DNA of 64,000 nucleotides, from assembly GCA_033063855.1 (NCBI GenBank), contig CP093829.1, forward strand, positions 20,367,537 through 20,431,536, in the 5' to 3' direction. The stretch is from Smittia aterrima. Lineage: Eukaryota > Arthropoda > Insecta > Diptera > Chironomidae. The notes under the pieces are model-generated. The model had not been told where the DNA came from. It made no database searches and was given only the letters and a program-made list of their open reading frames with translations. Shown here in pieces: positions 1 to 13,674 of the stretch; the first letter of the stretch is position 1; every line of letters starts with the position of its first letter. Both the position numbers and the translations under genes were made by a program.

Positions 1-620
1 AACATGGATAGTGCGGAACATTCATTTTCACGTTCGATGTGTCAGTGTCCTCAAGCATTTACCGGAAATGAAATGCAAATATAACAAATGAATCGGTATT
101 CGGTTTAAATTCCAACAGCATCCATTAAAATTAATTTTCGCTCGTACGAACTCCATGTAGTGATAACAAATCGCTCTATTTGTACAGTCAAATGATTTCT
201 TTTTTATCAGATTAACTTAATTTACGTTGTATGCAAATGGTTGTGTCGGGACGGGAGGAAAAAAAAGTGAGTAATGTTTATTTTGGGTGATAATAGATTG
301 CTTCATTCAAAAATGTTTGATAAATAAATTTTCGGAGCCCTGTTGAGAAATCAAAGAGCTGATGATGAAATTGCTGAGAACACAACTGGCGAAATAAATA
401 TCTTACACACAAGTGACTGCGTCAGCAATCTCTTGTTATCTCGAAAGACTTGTATTCTTTGCCCCGATATCCGTGTTTTCAATTTATTAACTTGTATTTG
501 CATGTATCTGCTGTAAATATAGACTGTCAAAGAAAAACAAATGACGTGTTGAAGTGCTGAAAGCGAAAGAAGAGAAAAATTAAAAATAGTTTTTCCGTTT
601 AACGATGGGATCGCAAACGT

Positions 621-767
621 ATGGAGAATGAGGATGAGTTCCAGGTGCAGCATCCGTTCGCTTTTCTCAATATTTCTCTCGAGCAATTAATTAACTTGCT
701 CGCCGATGAATTCCATCGTCTAGCGGTGAGACGTAACAACCTTGAGACAGAACTGAAATGTGAATGA
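621..767 (+). CDS. Candidate short ORF, 48 codons, unknown function
   Basis: Opens with MENEDEFQVQHPFAFLN and continues with a predicted amphipathic helix (LEQLINLLADEFHRLA, then VRRNNLETELK) before TGA. The amino-acid make-up (E, D, Q, R, H, A; few F, K, N, I) is unlike chance translations of AT-rich DNA and the segment is GC-richer than its flanks. A GTGAGA donor at 726 could end a first coding exon after 35 codons. An out-of-frame ATG at 604 precedes it and the Kozak context is poor. I do not recognise the protein. It could be chance, since runs of this length are common in 64 kb. Confidence 0.25.
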   Translation: MENEDEFQVQHPFAFLNISLEQLINLLADEFHRLAVRRNNLETELKCE

Positions 768-3645
768 AGAAAAGTCGTTTAACTTTAATTCTCGTATTAC
801 TTCTGATCCATTTTATTCATTCATAAAAATTTTATAAAGGTATTCTCCTATTTTCTTCTGTTTTTCTCTTTTTAATAAACTGACAGTTGACAAATTGAGA
901 AAATATCTCAGTTTTCATCTTTTTTCTTTCGCAGAAATCCATCAACTTCTCAAATAAATATTAAGGAGAGAATAAAGTTTTTTTTTTCTTTGATTGTAGG
1001 AATTGAGGTTTCACGCGAAATCATTTTTTGGAATTGTACGTTTATTTGTCAAAAGCAATCAAAAATACAAGTCGATGATACTCTCGCAATCATGAATTCG
1101 ACCAAGCTACATATTTGAAAACAATTTCATTTGGAATGGAGAAAGTTTGCTTAACTTTTAAGTGCAGCAAATGAAATATTTTTTGAGCTTGATTTTCCTG
1201 CAGCGTTTTTTCTCATTTAATGCTTAAGATTTTTTCAATTTTATCATTGAGAACTATTGAAGTTTGTGACATGATTAAAAACAACAATTTGATGAGTTTG
1301 ATGGTACAAAACTGGTTTAGTAATTGGCATGGGGCGTTTATTTACTTTCGGATTAAGTTTAAACTTCGTATCAAGAAGAATATTTCATCAAACGATCCAG
1401 AACGACTAAATTCATTTTGAATTCGTCTCAAAAATTCATTTTATTAAATTGAAAAGCGATCGATTCCATATTAAGGTTTAATAATGTTTCACCCCATCAA
1501 TATTTACATTTCTCGGCGAACTTTCTTATTTCTCTTTTGCAATTTTACGACTTTAATCAAAAATGACTTTTTTCAAATTTTTAAAGTTCCGAAAAATGGA
1601 ACGAACGAACAATAGTACAATTGCCTATATTAGTTTACTTTTCAGTTATTTAAGATTTAATGACTTTAAATTTTCTTTCTTCAAATTTCAATAAACGTCC
1701 TATTACTTTGAATTCTTAATTTACGGTTTTACTTTGTAAAAACTTAAGAGATTTCCTTTTCGTATCTTGATCTTAGTTTTAATACAATTTTTTGCTTCTT
1801 TTATTTAAAGGAGAGAGAGGGAGAGAGAGTCAAAAGTTATGACTTTTTTTGTTTAGAAAATTTCTTCTCGACAATAAGAGACGCGACTAAGAAATTTTTT
1901 CTTCTCGATAAAACGACAATAAATGAAGATTTCTTTTGATCTAATGGTTTAAGATTAGTCTGATGGGACGAGTTCTGAGTTGAACAACCTCTTTCTCATT
2001 AATTAAGTAGATTTAGATTTTAAAATTGAAAACATTGGTCGTAAAGTTATTCTTAAGTCGTAACGAAGAATAAAGTCCTGTAAGTTTAAACTTGTCGGCT
2101 TTCGATCTTAGATGATAGGGAGAGCTTTGAAAACTCTAGAGAAATGACAAGTTCAAACTCGGAAAAATAAAATATCACAGCTGATATAAATATTTGAATT
2201 TAAAGTAATTATTTTAAAATTACTGCAACACTCTGAACGTTATCTCGATATAAAGAATTGATTTGAAACGATGATTGGGAAATAACTTTTCTCAAACTTA
2301 AATTAAATATTTCTGTTTTCTATTCGTGTTTGTTCATGATAGCAAGTTGATTTCTTAAACGAGTTTCCTCGATGCTCATTAACATCATCAGATGAATAAT
2401 TCAATTCATCTCTGTCTACTCTTTCTTCAATTAAACGTTTTAGAATAATTCTACAATTTTCATTTATTATATTTTACACAGTTTTTGCTTCAATTTTTAA
2501 ATTTTCTTTTTTCTTTTTAGAGATGTCAATGAAATATTTTTTTCCTTTTTCTATTTAAAAACTAAATCGAGTTTGTGAGCGTGAAACTTTAAATGAACTT
2601 TTTTTTTCTTTTGACTTACTAATGATTTAAAGGTCTCAAAATTTCTAAACACGACCTCCGTCCTCTTTCCTTCTGTCGCTGCTTCCTTAATTTGGTTCAT
2701 GGCTAGGAGTGACCATTAAAAAACATGACTCTAATGTACTTTTTGCACCTTATGCTTCGTTTCAATGATATGAGAGTTCTGTACAATTCATCTTCCTCTT
2801 CTTCTGAGTTTTCACTTGAAATCTTCTTAAATAGGACTTTTTGAGTATATATCAGGTGTGAATTGGAACTATCTATTTTTTCATTAAAACACGTCTTTTA
2901 TTTGTTGGTCTTCTATGCACGCCTTAAATCTTAGATTTCTGATAAAGGCAGAATCTTAAATGTCTCATTGTTCGCTTTATTACAATTTGAATGATTGTTG
3001 TTTGTGAAATGATGATTTCCTTGAAAAAGTATAAAAACTGTACGGTACGACTAAATGAACACATGCCCTATTGAAATATTTCTTTTTTTTTGTGTTTTAT
3101 TCCACGGATGGAGCGAAACTTGAAGATTGGTCGTAAATCAGGAGAAATATTTTCTCAAATTCGAACACAAACATTTTCTCATCTCATTTTTTTCCGAGAA
3201 AAATCTGCACGATTTGTTTTCTTAGAAGATAAATTCCAGATTGGGGATCGTTCATAAATTGCGTCACGTTCTTCATTGCTTTACATTTTAAAAGATGTTT
3301 CGGTTGATCCATCAAACACAATTTACGATCGACCGTTGGCATTGGAATAAAAAGTTTCAAGGTTCACTCCTTAACGCAAAATGATTCAAAAGCCTTTTTC
3401 TTAATTGAAATTTCTCGAAATGAAAATTCGAATAAAACTCAAATATCGAATCGTTTTATCAGACAATCTTATCCGCAACTTTTATCTTCCTTTCCTTCCT
3501 CTTATTGCCTATATTGAAACAATTATTTACAAAAGTTTATCATTATCTTTTTTTTTGAGTTTTCTGCTTTTTTCTTTTGTTTCATTCTCGAACCGGGATG
3601 AAAATAAATTGAAATGAAAACTTTTTTTCTCTCTCGTAAATAACA

Positions 3646-3651
3646 TTTATT
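3646..3651 (-). terminator. Candidate polyadenylation signal of the acetylcholine receptor gene
   Basis: AATAAA on the minus strand about 340 bp after the receptor stop codon. It is one of several AT-rich hexamers in the area, so this is positional inference only. Confidence 0.3.
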
Positions 3652-3989
3652 GCTTTTGGAAAATTTAATTTTTCTTCGCTAAATAAATGACGACTAATTC
3701 GCTTCCGTCGCTTAAAGAAGAGAGTTCTGAGATTTGTGAATTGAAAACAAATTTGAAAACGAAAAACATCGTCATCCACGACTTTCAATCTCAACCCAAG
3801 AATCAATATCAATTACTTAATATCTGAGTAACTCGGTTGCTTGACAAACTCCGTTATTTTATCTTCCGGTGGGATGACGTTTTAAACACAATGTGAGAGA
3901 GAGATTTACTTGAAAAGTTTTGAGACGAACTTTAGGAATAACAAATTGATTTTATGATAAAACCAATAACAATAACCATTTTCAAACGG

Positions 3990-6900
3990 CTACGAAACGA
4001 TGATGTGTGGCGCTGACAGAAGAACAGCAACCGTCGCGGCTATTGTAAAGAATGTAAAAATAATAAGGCACAGTCTATCAACGACCATAGCAGCATATTT
4101 CCAATCCTTTGCCACTCCTGAATCATCGTCCTCTTTTCGTATCTAGATTTTAAGATTAAGAGGAGAAAAGATGAAATAAAATGAGGCAACAGTGGTTTGG
4201 CAGCAAGCCGAAAGTCTTTTAACCGCATTATTACTTCTCGTTGAGCTTCCGCATCGAGCGAGCGCTCTCTACTTACTTGATCCGTAATAAATCGTATTTC
4301 TTTCAATATCAGTGCCAATTCATAGTCTGCTGACGAATTAAAGCTACATGCATGCGGTGCAATTGCGTCTGGCATTCGTCCGCCGCCAATTGTTCCAATG
4401 CTACAATTGTCATCGTGTCTGGAAGGTAAAGGAAGAACCAGAAGGTTTAGAGATTGACTGAGATAATCTGCGGAATGGACAACAATCGACCCCGAAGGAG
4501 AAGAGACACAAAAAAGAAAAAGAGAAGAAAGAGAACTCTCATTACCTATAAACAGTTCTAAAATAAGGTGGATTGTGTGGCAGTGTACCTCCTGGAGTAA
4601 GCGGTCTACAATTATGCCGAAAATCATCGTCGATGTCTAAAACATTGGCTAGCAATGACTTTGAAGATCTGAAATTGACATTTATTCCAGTTGAACTTTC
4701 TCCAACAGCGACGAAAAGAAACTTGAAAAATCTCCAGTGAATTCTGAAGTTTACCTTTCTCTTAACTCAACGTCTTGAATGTTTGTCCCTTTCCGTTCTG
4801 AAGCATCAGATGTTGGAGTCGGCGGATATTCGGGCGGATTGCCTCCAGGTCGTTGCATTCTCAGAATACAAGGCAACCAGTATAGGAAAACAATTCTCAC
4901 CTGGTTCGTCGAACGTTGAATTGAGTTTTTCAAATCAACAAAATTATTCAAATCAAAAGTTTAACAAAAGTGGAATAGAAAACAAAAGTTTAAGCTTCGA
5001 TTCATTTGTTTCAATTAAAACTTATCGACTAGTTTTGTTTATATAAAATTGGCAAGCGGCTAATGGCATTGCAATGCGAAGCGTTATTTGGAAGCATCGA
5101 AGCTTTAAGGCATTTTCTTGGGGCTCTGAAATCTCTTAATCACTTTCATTAGAATAATAAAGACGTTTTGCTAAAGGATAGACATAAATTTTGTTTAAAG
5201 GATAGTTCACTCATTCATTCAATGCATTAATGTTCTAAAATATCTCTTTCATCAAAAATCATCAGCAAATTTTCAATTCTCGTCGACTAATCAATCACGC
5301 TCATATTTTACAATATTTTATTGGATCAAAAAGCAATTAGCGAGCTAATGGTTGAGTTTTAATTAGCATTTTGTGTTGAATTGCATTTAAGTGATTCGGC
5401 TGATATCGCCAAAAGCAGATCTGGTTTGAAGCGAAAGCAAAGCGGAAAATATTCCACGAACTTTTCTCTACGTAACAATCATTTTACATCCACTCACTCA
5501 CGCACACACTTTTGTTTGCAGCAATGAGCTTAAAGCTCTTTTGAAATATTGAATCAAAAACTTTTAAACTCGCTTATTCCAAAAACTTTATCAGCAATCT
5601 CGAAAGTAATCTCGAGGGCGAAAATAATTTCACAAATTCGTCGTCAAAATATCTTTTTCCGAGAAAATGGCTTTCTCTCTAAGTCACAGAAGCCTAATTA
5701 CATTTTGCCACACTTGAAAACTTTATGTTACATTGACATGAGCAACTAACGAGATGAACACTTCAATGCCAAACTACTTGGCTTGCATTACTTTCGAACT
5801 TACCCAGTCGGACATTTCATGTGTGTCGGCATTTCTATGATGGTAATTTAATATTAAAATCGTTGAAACGACGGATGAGGCAACCATAAACATTATACAA
5901 TTGAAATATGTACCTGCATAACAATAAATTCATTAATTTAAATTTTTATCGTACATTGCATTCGACTACAAGTTGAACGTTATCAGATAATATGTACAAT
6001 GAATATTTATGCAATTAATTGTGTTTCATTTTTAAGTTTCTTTAGATCAATTTTCATTATTTCTCGTTTTTCGGGTGAACTTTCGGCTTGCCCAGTGACC
6101 TGGAGGGAGATAATGCGAACTTCATTGGACTGTGAAATGTTTTCTCAACGAAACTAGACAGCTCAATGAAGTTTTGTTTATTGCTATTAGCTTACCTCTC
6201 CAAATCACTGGACTCCTCAAAATCATCTGAATTCAACCAACCCTAGAATTTGTTTCGTTTTAATTTAATTTTTAGATTTTTTTTCATAATATTTTTGACC
6301 TTAATTCTTATTTAAAACAGTTCTAATGACAACAAATATATGAAGAATTCTAGAAAATTCCAGGCATAGTCAAATACAAATAATTCGTTCACTAGGCAAG
6401 CAATGCACAAATGAGTTTAGCGATAAATGATAATTGCTTCATGAACTTTTTTTTTAGTTCTCTAACAGCTTTGCTCTCTTTTAAACATAAAATTCATGAA
6501 ACAGCAGCATCATCATCAAGCTCAATCTCATTTGTGATAGCACCAGGCCAAACTCCAAAAACAAAACACTATTAACAATAAAAAATTAATTAATTTAATT
6601 ATTATTATACAAGAACACATATTCAGGTATAACTGGTATATGAAAGCCAACGGATATGTGCATAGGGCCTATGCAATAAAACTCTGAGCGAACAACTACA
6701 TGGAAAAAGCGAACTCCGAGAAGCTTCGAGCTTTCGCCTTGCAGTTTATTTAAAGTTAAAGTTATTTAGGGCACACACAATTAGACAATTTAGTTTTATA
6801 TCATATCCGGGGTGTTTACATAGACATCAAAATAAAGTTGGTTGGCGTCTCAAATGTGAAAGCTCGGCAAGAAATATTTTACAAACGCCGCTTGCTTTCC

Positions 6901-9900
6901 AGTTGAGACGCTGAAACCGCCTTCTACCATGGTTGCTACATGTGGTTAATAAATGTAAATGGACTTTTCAAGGTTGATAAGATCCCACGCGAAATTAAAC
7001 ATCGACATGAACTCACTCACTCGTCTACACACACGAGATCGTCTTGCAATCTAACACACGCAGTCGAAATAATGAAGCAAATAGTTTACCTAATAATGGA
7101 ACGGCATCTGATGTTGCCGGCATTGTTTCTGCTACCATGTTTAAAAATACAGTTAATGATAATAAAATTGTTACTCCTGTGACATCATCATGCACACGAG
7201 TGGCGATGAACAATTTTGGTTATCAATTGCGAGTGTTTTTCACAGGTCGGAGAAGAAAAAAAATGTGAACGCAAGAAATGGAAAAGAAAATAAATCAGTA
7301 TGAGACCGTTTTGATTCATCTAATGAAAACTTATTATCATCCCCGGAATATTTTCTTCTGTACCTAATGATAACTTTTCACCCGAATCCGGGGGCAGAGT
7401 GAATCCCAGTAATGCCATCGAAGCAATCAGTACACATGGGACGATTAAATTGAAAAAGTAGTATAACGTTCGACGTCGAATGATGATAGCAAAGGTGACA
7501 TCTACATACGGCTCAGGACAGCAATTATAATAAATCTCATTCCTTTTCCCAGGAACGCCTGCAAAGAAATGTGAAAGGTTTAGAAATTATTCTTGGCGAA
7601 GAGAAACTTGAAACGAAGCTAGAAGCTCCTTTAATATTTCAATTTTGACGCTTAAGGATTAACACAACAAAGAGAGCCTTCGTGAAGCGAACTCATTTTT
7701 ATCTTTATCCGATCCTTTTGCCTTTCGAAAAAAAAAGTAAAAGAGAAAGCACAGGAGTAAGGAAAATCGCTCGAGCCTAGAGGATATTTTTCGTTTTAAT
7801 ATTGACCTGAAAAGAATGTTTTCGTTCAGCGTTTTTTTTTTCTTATTGACTTTCTGTCAGACAACGAGGAAAAGAAAGAAAAACGTCAAAAAGGCATAAA
7901 CTTCCCGGAGGAGACAAAAAAAGATTTATTCCTCAATTGCGTTGAGTTTGAGCTGTTGTCACGATTGAATGGAAAGCATCAATGGCATTCCAATAACAAC
8001 GGAACTTTGTGTGATTCAATTCTCATCAATAAGGTAAACCAGTTTCAATATTTATCAATTGAAATAGAGAAGATTGACGTAATCAAAATATCTAAACGAT
8101 AAGCTATTCTTGATGAAATAAAATAATTCCCACTCAGCCGCTCAGCTCTTAATAAACTGAATAAATTTTTCGGATCCTTCGTGATGATGATGATGTTTCA
8201 TTGTGGCTTCCTCATGCACTTAGACGACAGTGTGAAGTGAATCCTCCACCGTCAAAGCAGCGGCAGCGACGTTCTCTCTCTCACACTTCACTTCAGTGGG
8301 GAGACATAATTTTTTATCGCACAAAGAATGTCATAACAGTTTTATGATGTTTAATGTTCTAACCGAGTAAAATGTAATATCTTTCTGGCGTTAGGGACTG
8401 TTCGCAAACATTGAAGGACACTCTTAGCCAAGCGTGAGCTTATTAATAACAATCCTGTTACATAATTTACGAACAGACCCTTAAGTAAGTAAGTATTCAT
8501 TTCGCATACTGACAAGCAAACATGTCAGAGTGAAAATCTTTCTCTTCATCACTAGCGGTGCGAGGATTGAGTACACTACGGATGTTGAAGAGGGTAGCGT
8601 GTATTTGTGTGTGTGTGTGGGTGAAAGACGAAACATTGAAGCGGAATTTTGCGAAAACAGGAAATTTTTACTAAAGAAGGGTGGCAATGGAAAAAAAGAA
8701 CTTTCAACCGTAAATTATCCCACAAAAAGCGTACTAAACGTTCGTTCTCAGGCTGCGGATGAAAGTGGAATCGGAATATGATGTGTGCGGTTGGAGAGAG
8801 CGAAGAGAAGGAAAAAAAATGTTCAATCGTATTGCGTATACGTAATTAAAACAATAAGCCTAAAGCAACTCGCATTGCTCTCTACATACTTCTCCTTTAT
8901 GAGGATAAAATATGGAACCCTCCCCATCTCCAGCATGAACTCAACGCAATTTTCAACAAAACATTGTAGAATTAAATGAGGTGAAGTGAATGAGGCTCCC
9001 TTTTTTGTGCTCTCTGTCGTTTGACGCTTGCGTTTGTTTTTTCCTCGACTCGTAAATTGTGTCTCAGTTTAATAAACACTTCAGCACAAACCTAAAAGAT
9101 CCCATTCTCCATTTGTCACAAAGCTACTTATGTCTCCGCCAGTTTCATCTTGCAATTGTAGGTCGAGCTGTAAAGTAATCATTGATGTGTGCGTTAAGAC
9201 GTTTCTGAAGTTTATGTAAAGCTCCTCGAACCTGAAAACCATCGTAGGTCCAACTGCCAAATTTCATTTCGCATCGCTGATCGTCAAAGGGAAACCACGT
9301 GATGTCGATTTTGCACGTCGACTTGAATATCCCCGGTGGCACATATAAACACGATCCGTTATTTCGCACTACTACGTTCGTTGGATATGTGCCATCAAAT
9401 CCTTCGTCAGCACTGGAAGATAATTACGTTAGTTACGGCAATCCGTTTCCTCTTAAATAAACTCGTTTATCTCGTCCCCCCACCTATTGTACATCAAAAC
9501 GTCGGGCTTCCATATTCGATGAGGCGGTATCCGGAGATCTTTTACTCCTCCGTACTCCGTCGTGTTCCATCGCAGATTCATGTCATTCCATTCCTGTAAA
9601 CGATTTCGAAATTAAAGTTAATTGGAATCAACTGTGAAGCTTGAAAATGTTCTATTTAGCTAAGATTTAGTCATAAGCGAGCAATGCAGCTTTTTGGAAA
9701 GTTTCATTAGTTCATTTCATTTATAAATAATTTTTCTGCTGCTGGCGCAAGAGAAAATTAATTAAAAATTAGTTTCAATTACAGCGCAAAGCTCTAGTTC
9801 GCAAGGAAATGAAAATTATTGCAGCTCCATGTCCGAAATCGGCAAAAGTTTTAATTGCAACGAATTACGTTTAAATTTTGCCAGAGGATGAAGTCTGTTA

Positions 9901-12900
9901 AAGTTCTCAAGCTCATTGAGACATTTCGATGATGAAATCTTAAAGGTTCGAGTTCACTTTATTAACTTACCAACTTCAACCAAATATTTGTAACGAGCAA
10001 CTGATTTTTTTCGTCCTGAAAGAAAATTGTTTAAATGGCGTTAAGCTATCGAGATTTTCACGTGACTTATCGTCAAGTTGACACAAAGATTACATTCATT
10101 GAGAAGAATCTACCGACTTACCACATCGATTATTTGCATTAGAGTTAAGCCAAAACTCAGCTGAAGTGGATCGGATTCGTTGACCACCGGTCGTTCCAGT
10201 GTATTGTATGAATCTAAGAGATCATGTAACAAACGCTTCTCGTTATATCCAGCCGAACATACTACAAAGAGAATTGAAAAGAAATTGAATGGAGTTAGAA
10301 TTGTTTTCGATATTAAAGTGACAACATTTTGATTCAACAGTTTTATCAATTTTTTTTTGCTCTCGCTACGTGTTGAAGCCGGAAATACAATGAATTCAAG
10401 TCGAAAAATATTTTTATTGTCGCTGAAACGTTGAAAAGGATTTACTCGTCAATATGAGACATCTGTTGCGTTGCTTTCATTAAATTTTCTCGTGATTTTA
10501 TTTTTCACCATTTTCTTTTTTTTATTCTTCTTCATTGTTTGTTTCCCTTTGTCAATCACAAAGATCGACGAAACTGAATGAAAAGCTTTTAAATTAAATT
10601 GCTAGCTCTCGAGTTGACGGTTTGGGAACTTTTCTCTGTATGCTCAAATGTTTTAAGAAAATTTTCATGAACCAAAAATTGTTTCTCGTCTCAAGTTTCT
10701 TTTATTAAATTTTAATTCGATTCGAACAGGAGGAATTTTTAAAATAAAAAATTTATCCTGTGCGAGGGAAGTGAGAAGGAAACTGAAGAAATATTATGTT
10801 TCAACGATTGAATGGATAATGGAGTGGGAAACAATAAATATCTCATCTTAGATGAAGGCTCAATAACTTCACGTTATTGAACTTTCAGAAGAAAATTAGG
10901 CAGATTGAAGACTTTCGTTTAAAATCACCTAGTGACTGAAGCTTTAAAGACTTATCTCAACAAGTTTGCCTTTAGTAATCCATCGCAAAATTTTTTCCGA
11001 ATGACTGATAAGCGCTACCGAGAAGTTAGTCTTTCCCCAATCCTCCTTTTCTCTCCTGCTTCTTGAGTTAAGCACGTCCGTTCTTTTCCTCAACTTGAGG
11101 AAGGTACCGAAAAGGATTGAATTGGCACAAGGATTGTCGTGATTTAGTACAAAGTCAGTCAACCGTGAAATTGTCGCAAATGGATAACTAACTCGATCTT
11201 CAAACCGGTATTCACATTGTTCTTCACCTCAGCTGCTGAGGTCCAGCATGAAAGCCTCGAAATTTGATCACAAAAGATTTAAATCAAATTCTCGTTTCAG
11301 GGATGACCACGCTCTTTGTCCACAACATATCCACAAGATTCTTGTTCGATACAAAATGTAAATTTTATGAGCAGCCAAGGCATGACATGAATATTTTCTC
11401 CGAAAGAATTTGTGAAAGGTTTCTCTCATTTTTATTTCATTTTCATGAACATCACCTCAGCCACTTTCGTGTTAAACACACATGCTTAATACTTTCTATT
11501 TCAACAGACGATTTCACAAGAATTGTGTTTAAGAGTTAGACCGATGCCTTCATTCAGAAGAAAAACCTTCATCAAAAGAATGACATTTTCATATTTCAAC
11601 TTTCGATTAAAGAAAAAACATTTTTTAGAAGATTTCTATTTGCAAAGTTCCGAGAAATAAAATAAAATTTTGTTACATTAAAACTTTTACTTTCTTTATT
11701 CAAAAAGCTTAAAAAAAGTTTCTTTTTCATTATTTTTTATTTCTCATGATCATCAACGAAAAGTTCCTATTTCTTTAATGTGAAATTTATTATTGGGGGT
11801 GTTCTCTAGAATTAATAACACTTTAGAAAATCAATTTTATTTCAAGTAGCTCTGCCGTGGGATGTTAAAGAAAATGTAATAAAACGAGACAATAATTGAA
11901 ATTGAAAATATGTTCTGGCTGAGCTTTAAAGCTCTTTTCCTCCTCTCACCTCTTCCCGTCTGGTGTGTGTTGAAACGTGTGAGCAATAAATATGATTAAA
12001 TTTAGCATCGGGGAATTTTATGGGTGAAATATGCCATTAAAGAGATTGATTGCAAGTCTGGCCTGATGTTTGTTGACGTTTCATTCAACCAGTGTTTATT
12101 ACAAAATTAGAGTTTTCCCTTTTGATGTTTGCCATTAATCATCGTAATGAAAAATTAATTGAAAATTTCGAGTTTTAGTTATGAATCTAGATGAGAACAT
12201 TTAAAAGTTTTCTTCTTCTTCAGTTCCAGGTAATGATCATTTAAATTTTGTTTAATTAATCTTAAGGATTGTGTCGAGCTTTATAAATATTTCTCTTCTT
12301 CTCCTTGGCCTTTCTGTCATATTCTCGCTAATGCTTTGCTACAGAGCAAAAGTCGGACAAAAAATTCTAATTTTGTAAAACGGAGAGAAGTGGATGATCT
12401 GCTAGCGGCGAAGGATGGTTAGCTTAGATGGGCGGCACAGCCGTAACCGAAAAACTTCTATTCAATATTCCGATGAATGATATTAAAGAGCTTTCCATAA
12501 AATTTGCCTCAAGTGGCTCTCAATCCATCAAAATCTAATATTGAAATTGCAATATTTCTCTTAATGACAGAGCTTTGCTCTTTTTCTTATGTCGTACACA
12601 TTGATAAATGATTTAGACATTTTATTCTACTTCTAATGTGAAAATAAATAAATGGATGTTAAGTCCCCAAACGAAATGATTCTAACGCAAGATGAAATAT
12701 TACTTGTCAAGATCATTGAGATTTCGTTGGTTTGTTGTTCATGCCTCCTACTACCTTCACTTCGTTTCGATTTGAAGAACACATGAAATATGAGCTTGTT
12801 TGCCCCAAGCGACTAAGTACGCAACCTGCTTAATTACAAAATAATTTGCTGCAGAATTTCACGCAGAGAGAGAGAAAGAAGATGACGAGGGGTGTGAGAG

Positions 12901-13674
12901 AGTGAGTGAGAGTAAAATTTTAATGGAATGTGGGAAATCATTGTGGGCGTAAAGTGGTGGTCTATAACTGATGAAGAAAAATGTCACAATGACTAAATTT
13001 GGGCTGGAATCGTTTGCGCTCATCTACGCACAATTTTGTAATTTTTTTACTATCCACCCAAAAATTGCCGCATCATGACTTACACCAACGAGAATTCTCG
13101 AGCTTTCTCCCTCTTTCCAAAAACAGATTTTAATGGCTTCTTAAAGGGAAACCTTTTAAGGACGATATCTGAAGTTTATGTTCTTAACTTGTTCCCGAAT
13201 ATCGAACTCAATGCCTCGCATGAAATTTTATCTTCTCCAAAAAAGAAAATAGAAAAGTTTTCTTTCCTTGCCCCAACATTTCAGAAACCTTTAAGATATC
13301 CAGTTTCTTGTGAACAATTTAAAGCTCATTCCGAAATATCTCGCTAAATCTCACGATGAAAGGAAAACTTTTCAACAGGAATCTCAGAAAGAGAACGAAT
13401 ACATTTGTTGAAGTTGTAGTCGAATAATAAAACGAGAACTCTGTGAGTTCTTTTGTAAAGTCTCAAGTTTCGCAATATTGCGATCCTTGAATAAATTAAT
13501 GTGATACTTACACAATGGTGTTGTTGTGATGAAAATTAATAACGTAATCCATTTAATTAATATAATCAAATTGTCGGTGTGTACTTGATGAAACTTCACA
13601 TTAAATTTACTGAAACACTTTATTTTTCCAACATTTTTGAACGAATTATTATTTTTTACTATTAGCGATAACAT
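3990..13674 (-). CDS. nAChRalpha7: Nicotinic acetylcholine receptor alpha subunit, insect alpha5/alpha7 type, complete (13 exons)
   Basis: Ligand-gated cation channel subunit of the neuronal plasma membrane. Exons in transcript order: 13512-13674, 10122-10261, 9971-10015, 9484-9593, 9232-9412, 9092-9167, 7364-7558, 7090-7176, 5804-5913, 4755-4900, 4546-4668, 4277-4418, 3990-4142. Every junction is GT-AG and the total is 1671 nt (556 aa plus TAG). Seen: a hydrophobic leader near residues 36-56; the Cys-loop C186-C200 (CKIDITWFPFDDQRC); the vicinal pair C251-C252 (YNCCPEPY) that defines an alpha subunit; M1 to M3 with the M2 stretch GEKLSLGVTILLSLTVFLN; a cytoplasmic loop with SKSLLANVLDIDDDFRHNC; and M4 ending SAPHIIVS. 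The 140-45-110 bp exons match the conserved exon sizes of the family. The start is the only in-frame ATG of exon 1; it leaves an unusually long polar stretch (about 35 residues) before the leader. From family knowledge I place it with Drosophila alpha5/alpha7 rather than alpha6, because it has FQLDLQLQDETGGD and STILILNYHHRNADTHEM. The symbol could equally be alpha5. Confidence 0.93.
10262..13511 (-). other. Intron 1 of the acetylcholine receptor gene (3.25 kb)
   Basis: Bounded by GTAAGT and TTTGTAG. It contains the palindrome at 11931-11944, a GA-rich tract near 12866-12915 and several AAAGCTC/GAGCTTT words. ORFs of up to 91 codons show no homology. Other sizeable introns of the gene (7559-9091, 5914-7089, 4901-5803) likewise show nothing beyond simple repeats such as the TG run at 8606-8619. 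Confidence 0.6.
11931..11944. repeat. Perfect 14-bp palindrome
   Basis: GAGCTTTAAAGCTC, its own reverse complement, inside receptor intron 1. A 13-bp near-copy (GAGCTTAAAGCTC) is at 5526-5538 in another intron of the same gene. Confidence 0.8.

Larger units (their letters stand above)
1..3989. other. Non-genic stretch left of the acetylcholine receptor gene
   Basis: AT-rich sequence downstream of the receptor stop. Apart from the short ORF at 621-767 it holds only a GA microsatellite (1811-1829), poly-T runs and chance ORFs of 66-111 codons made largely of F, L, I, K and S. No RNA gene seen. Confidence 0.5.

Noticed and set aside
4040..4627. 195-codon minus-strand ORF
   Set aside because: It reads through receptor exons and introns in mixed frames; the real exons at 3990-4142, 4277-4418 and 4546-4668 explain it.
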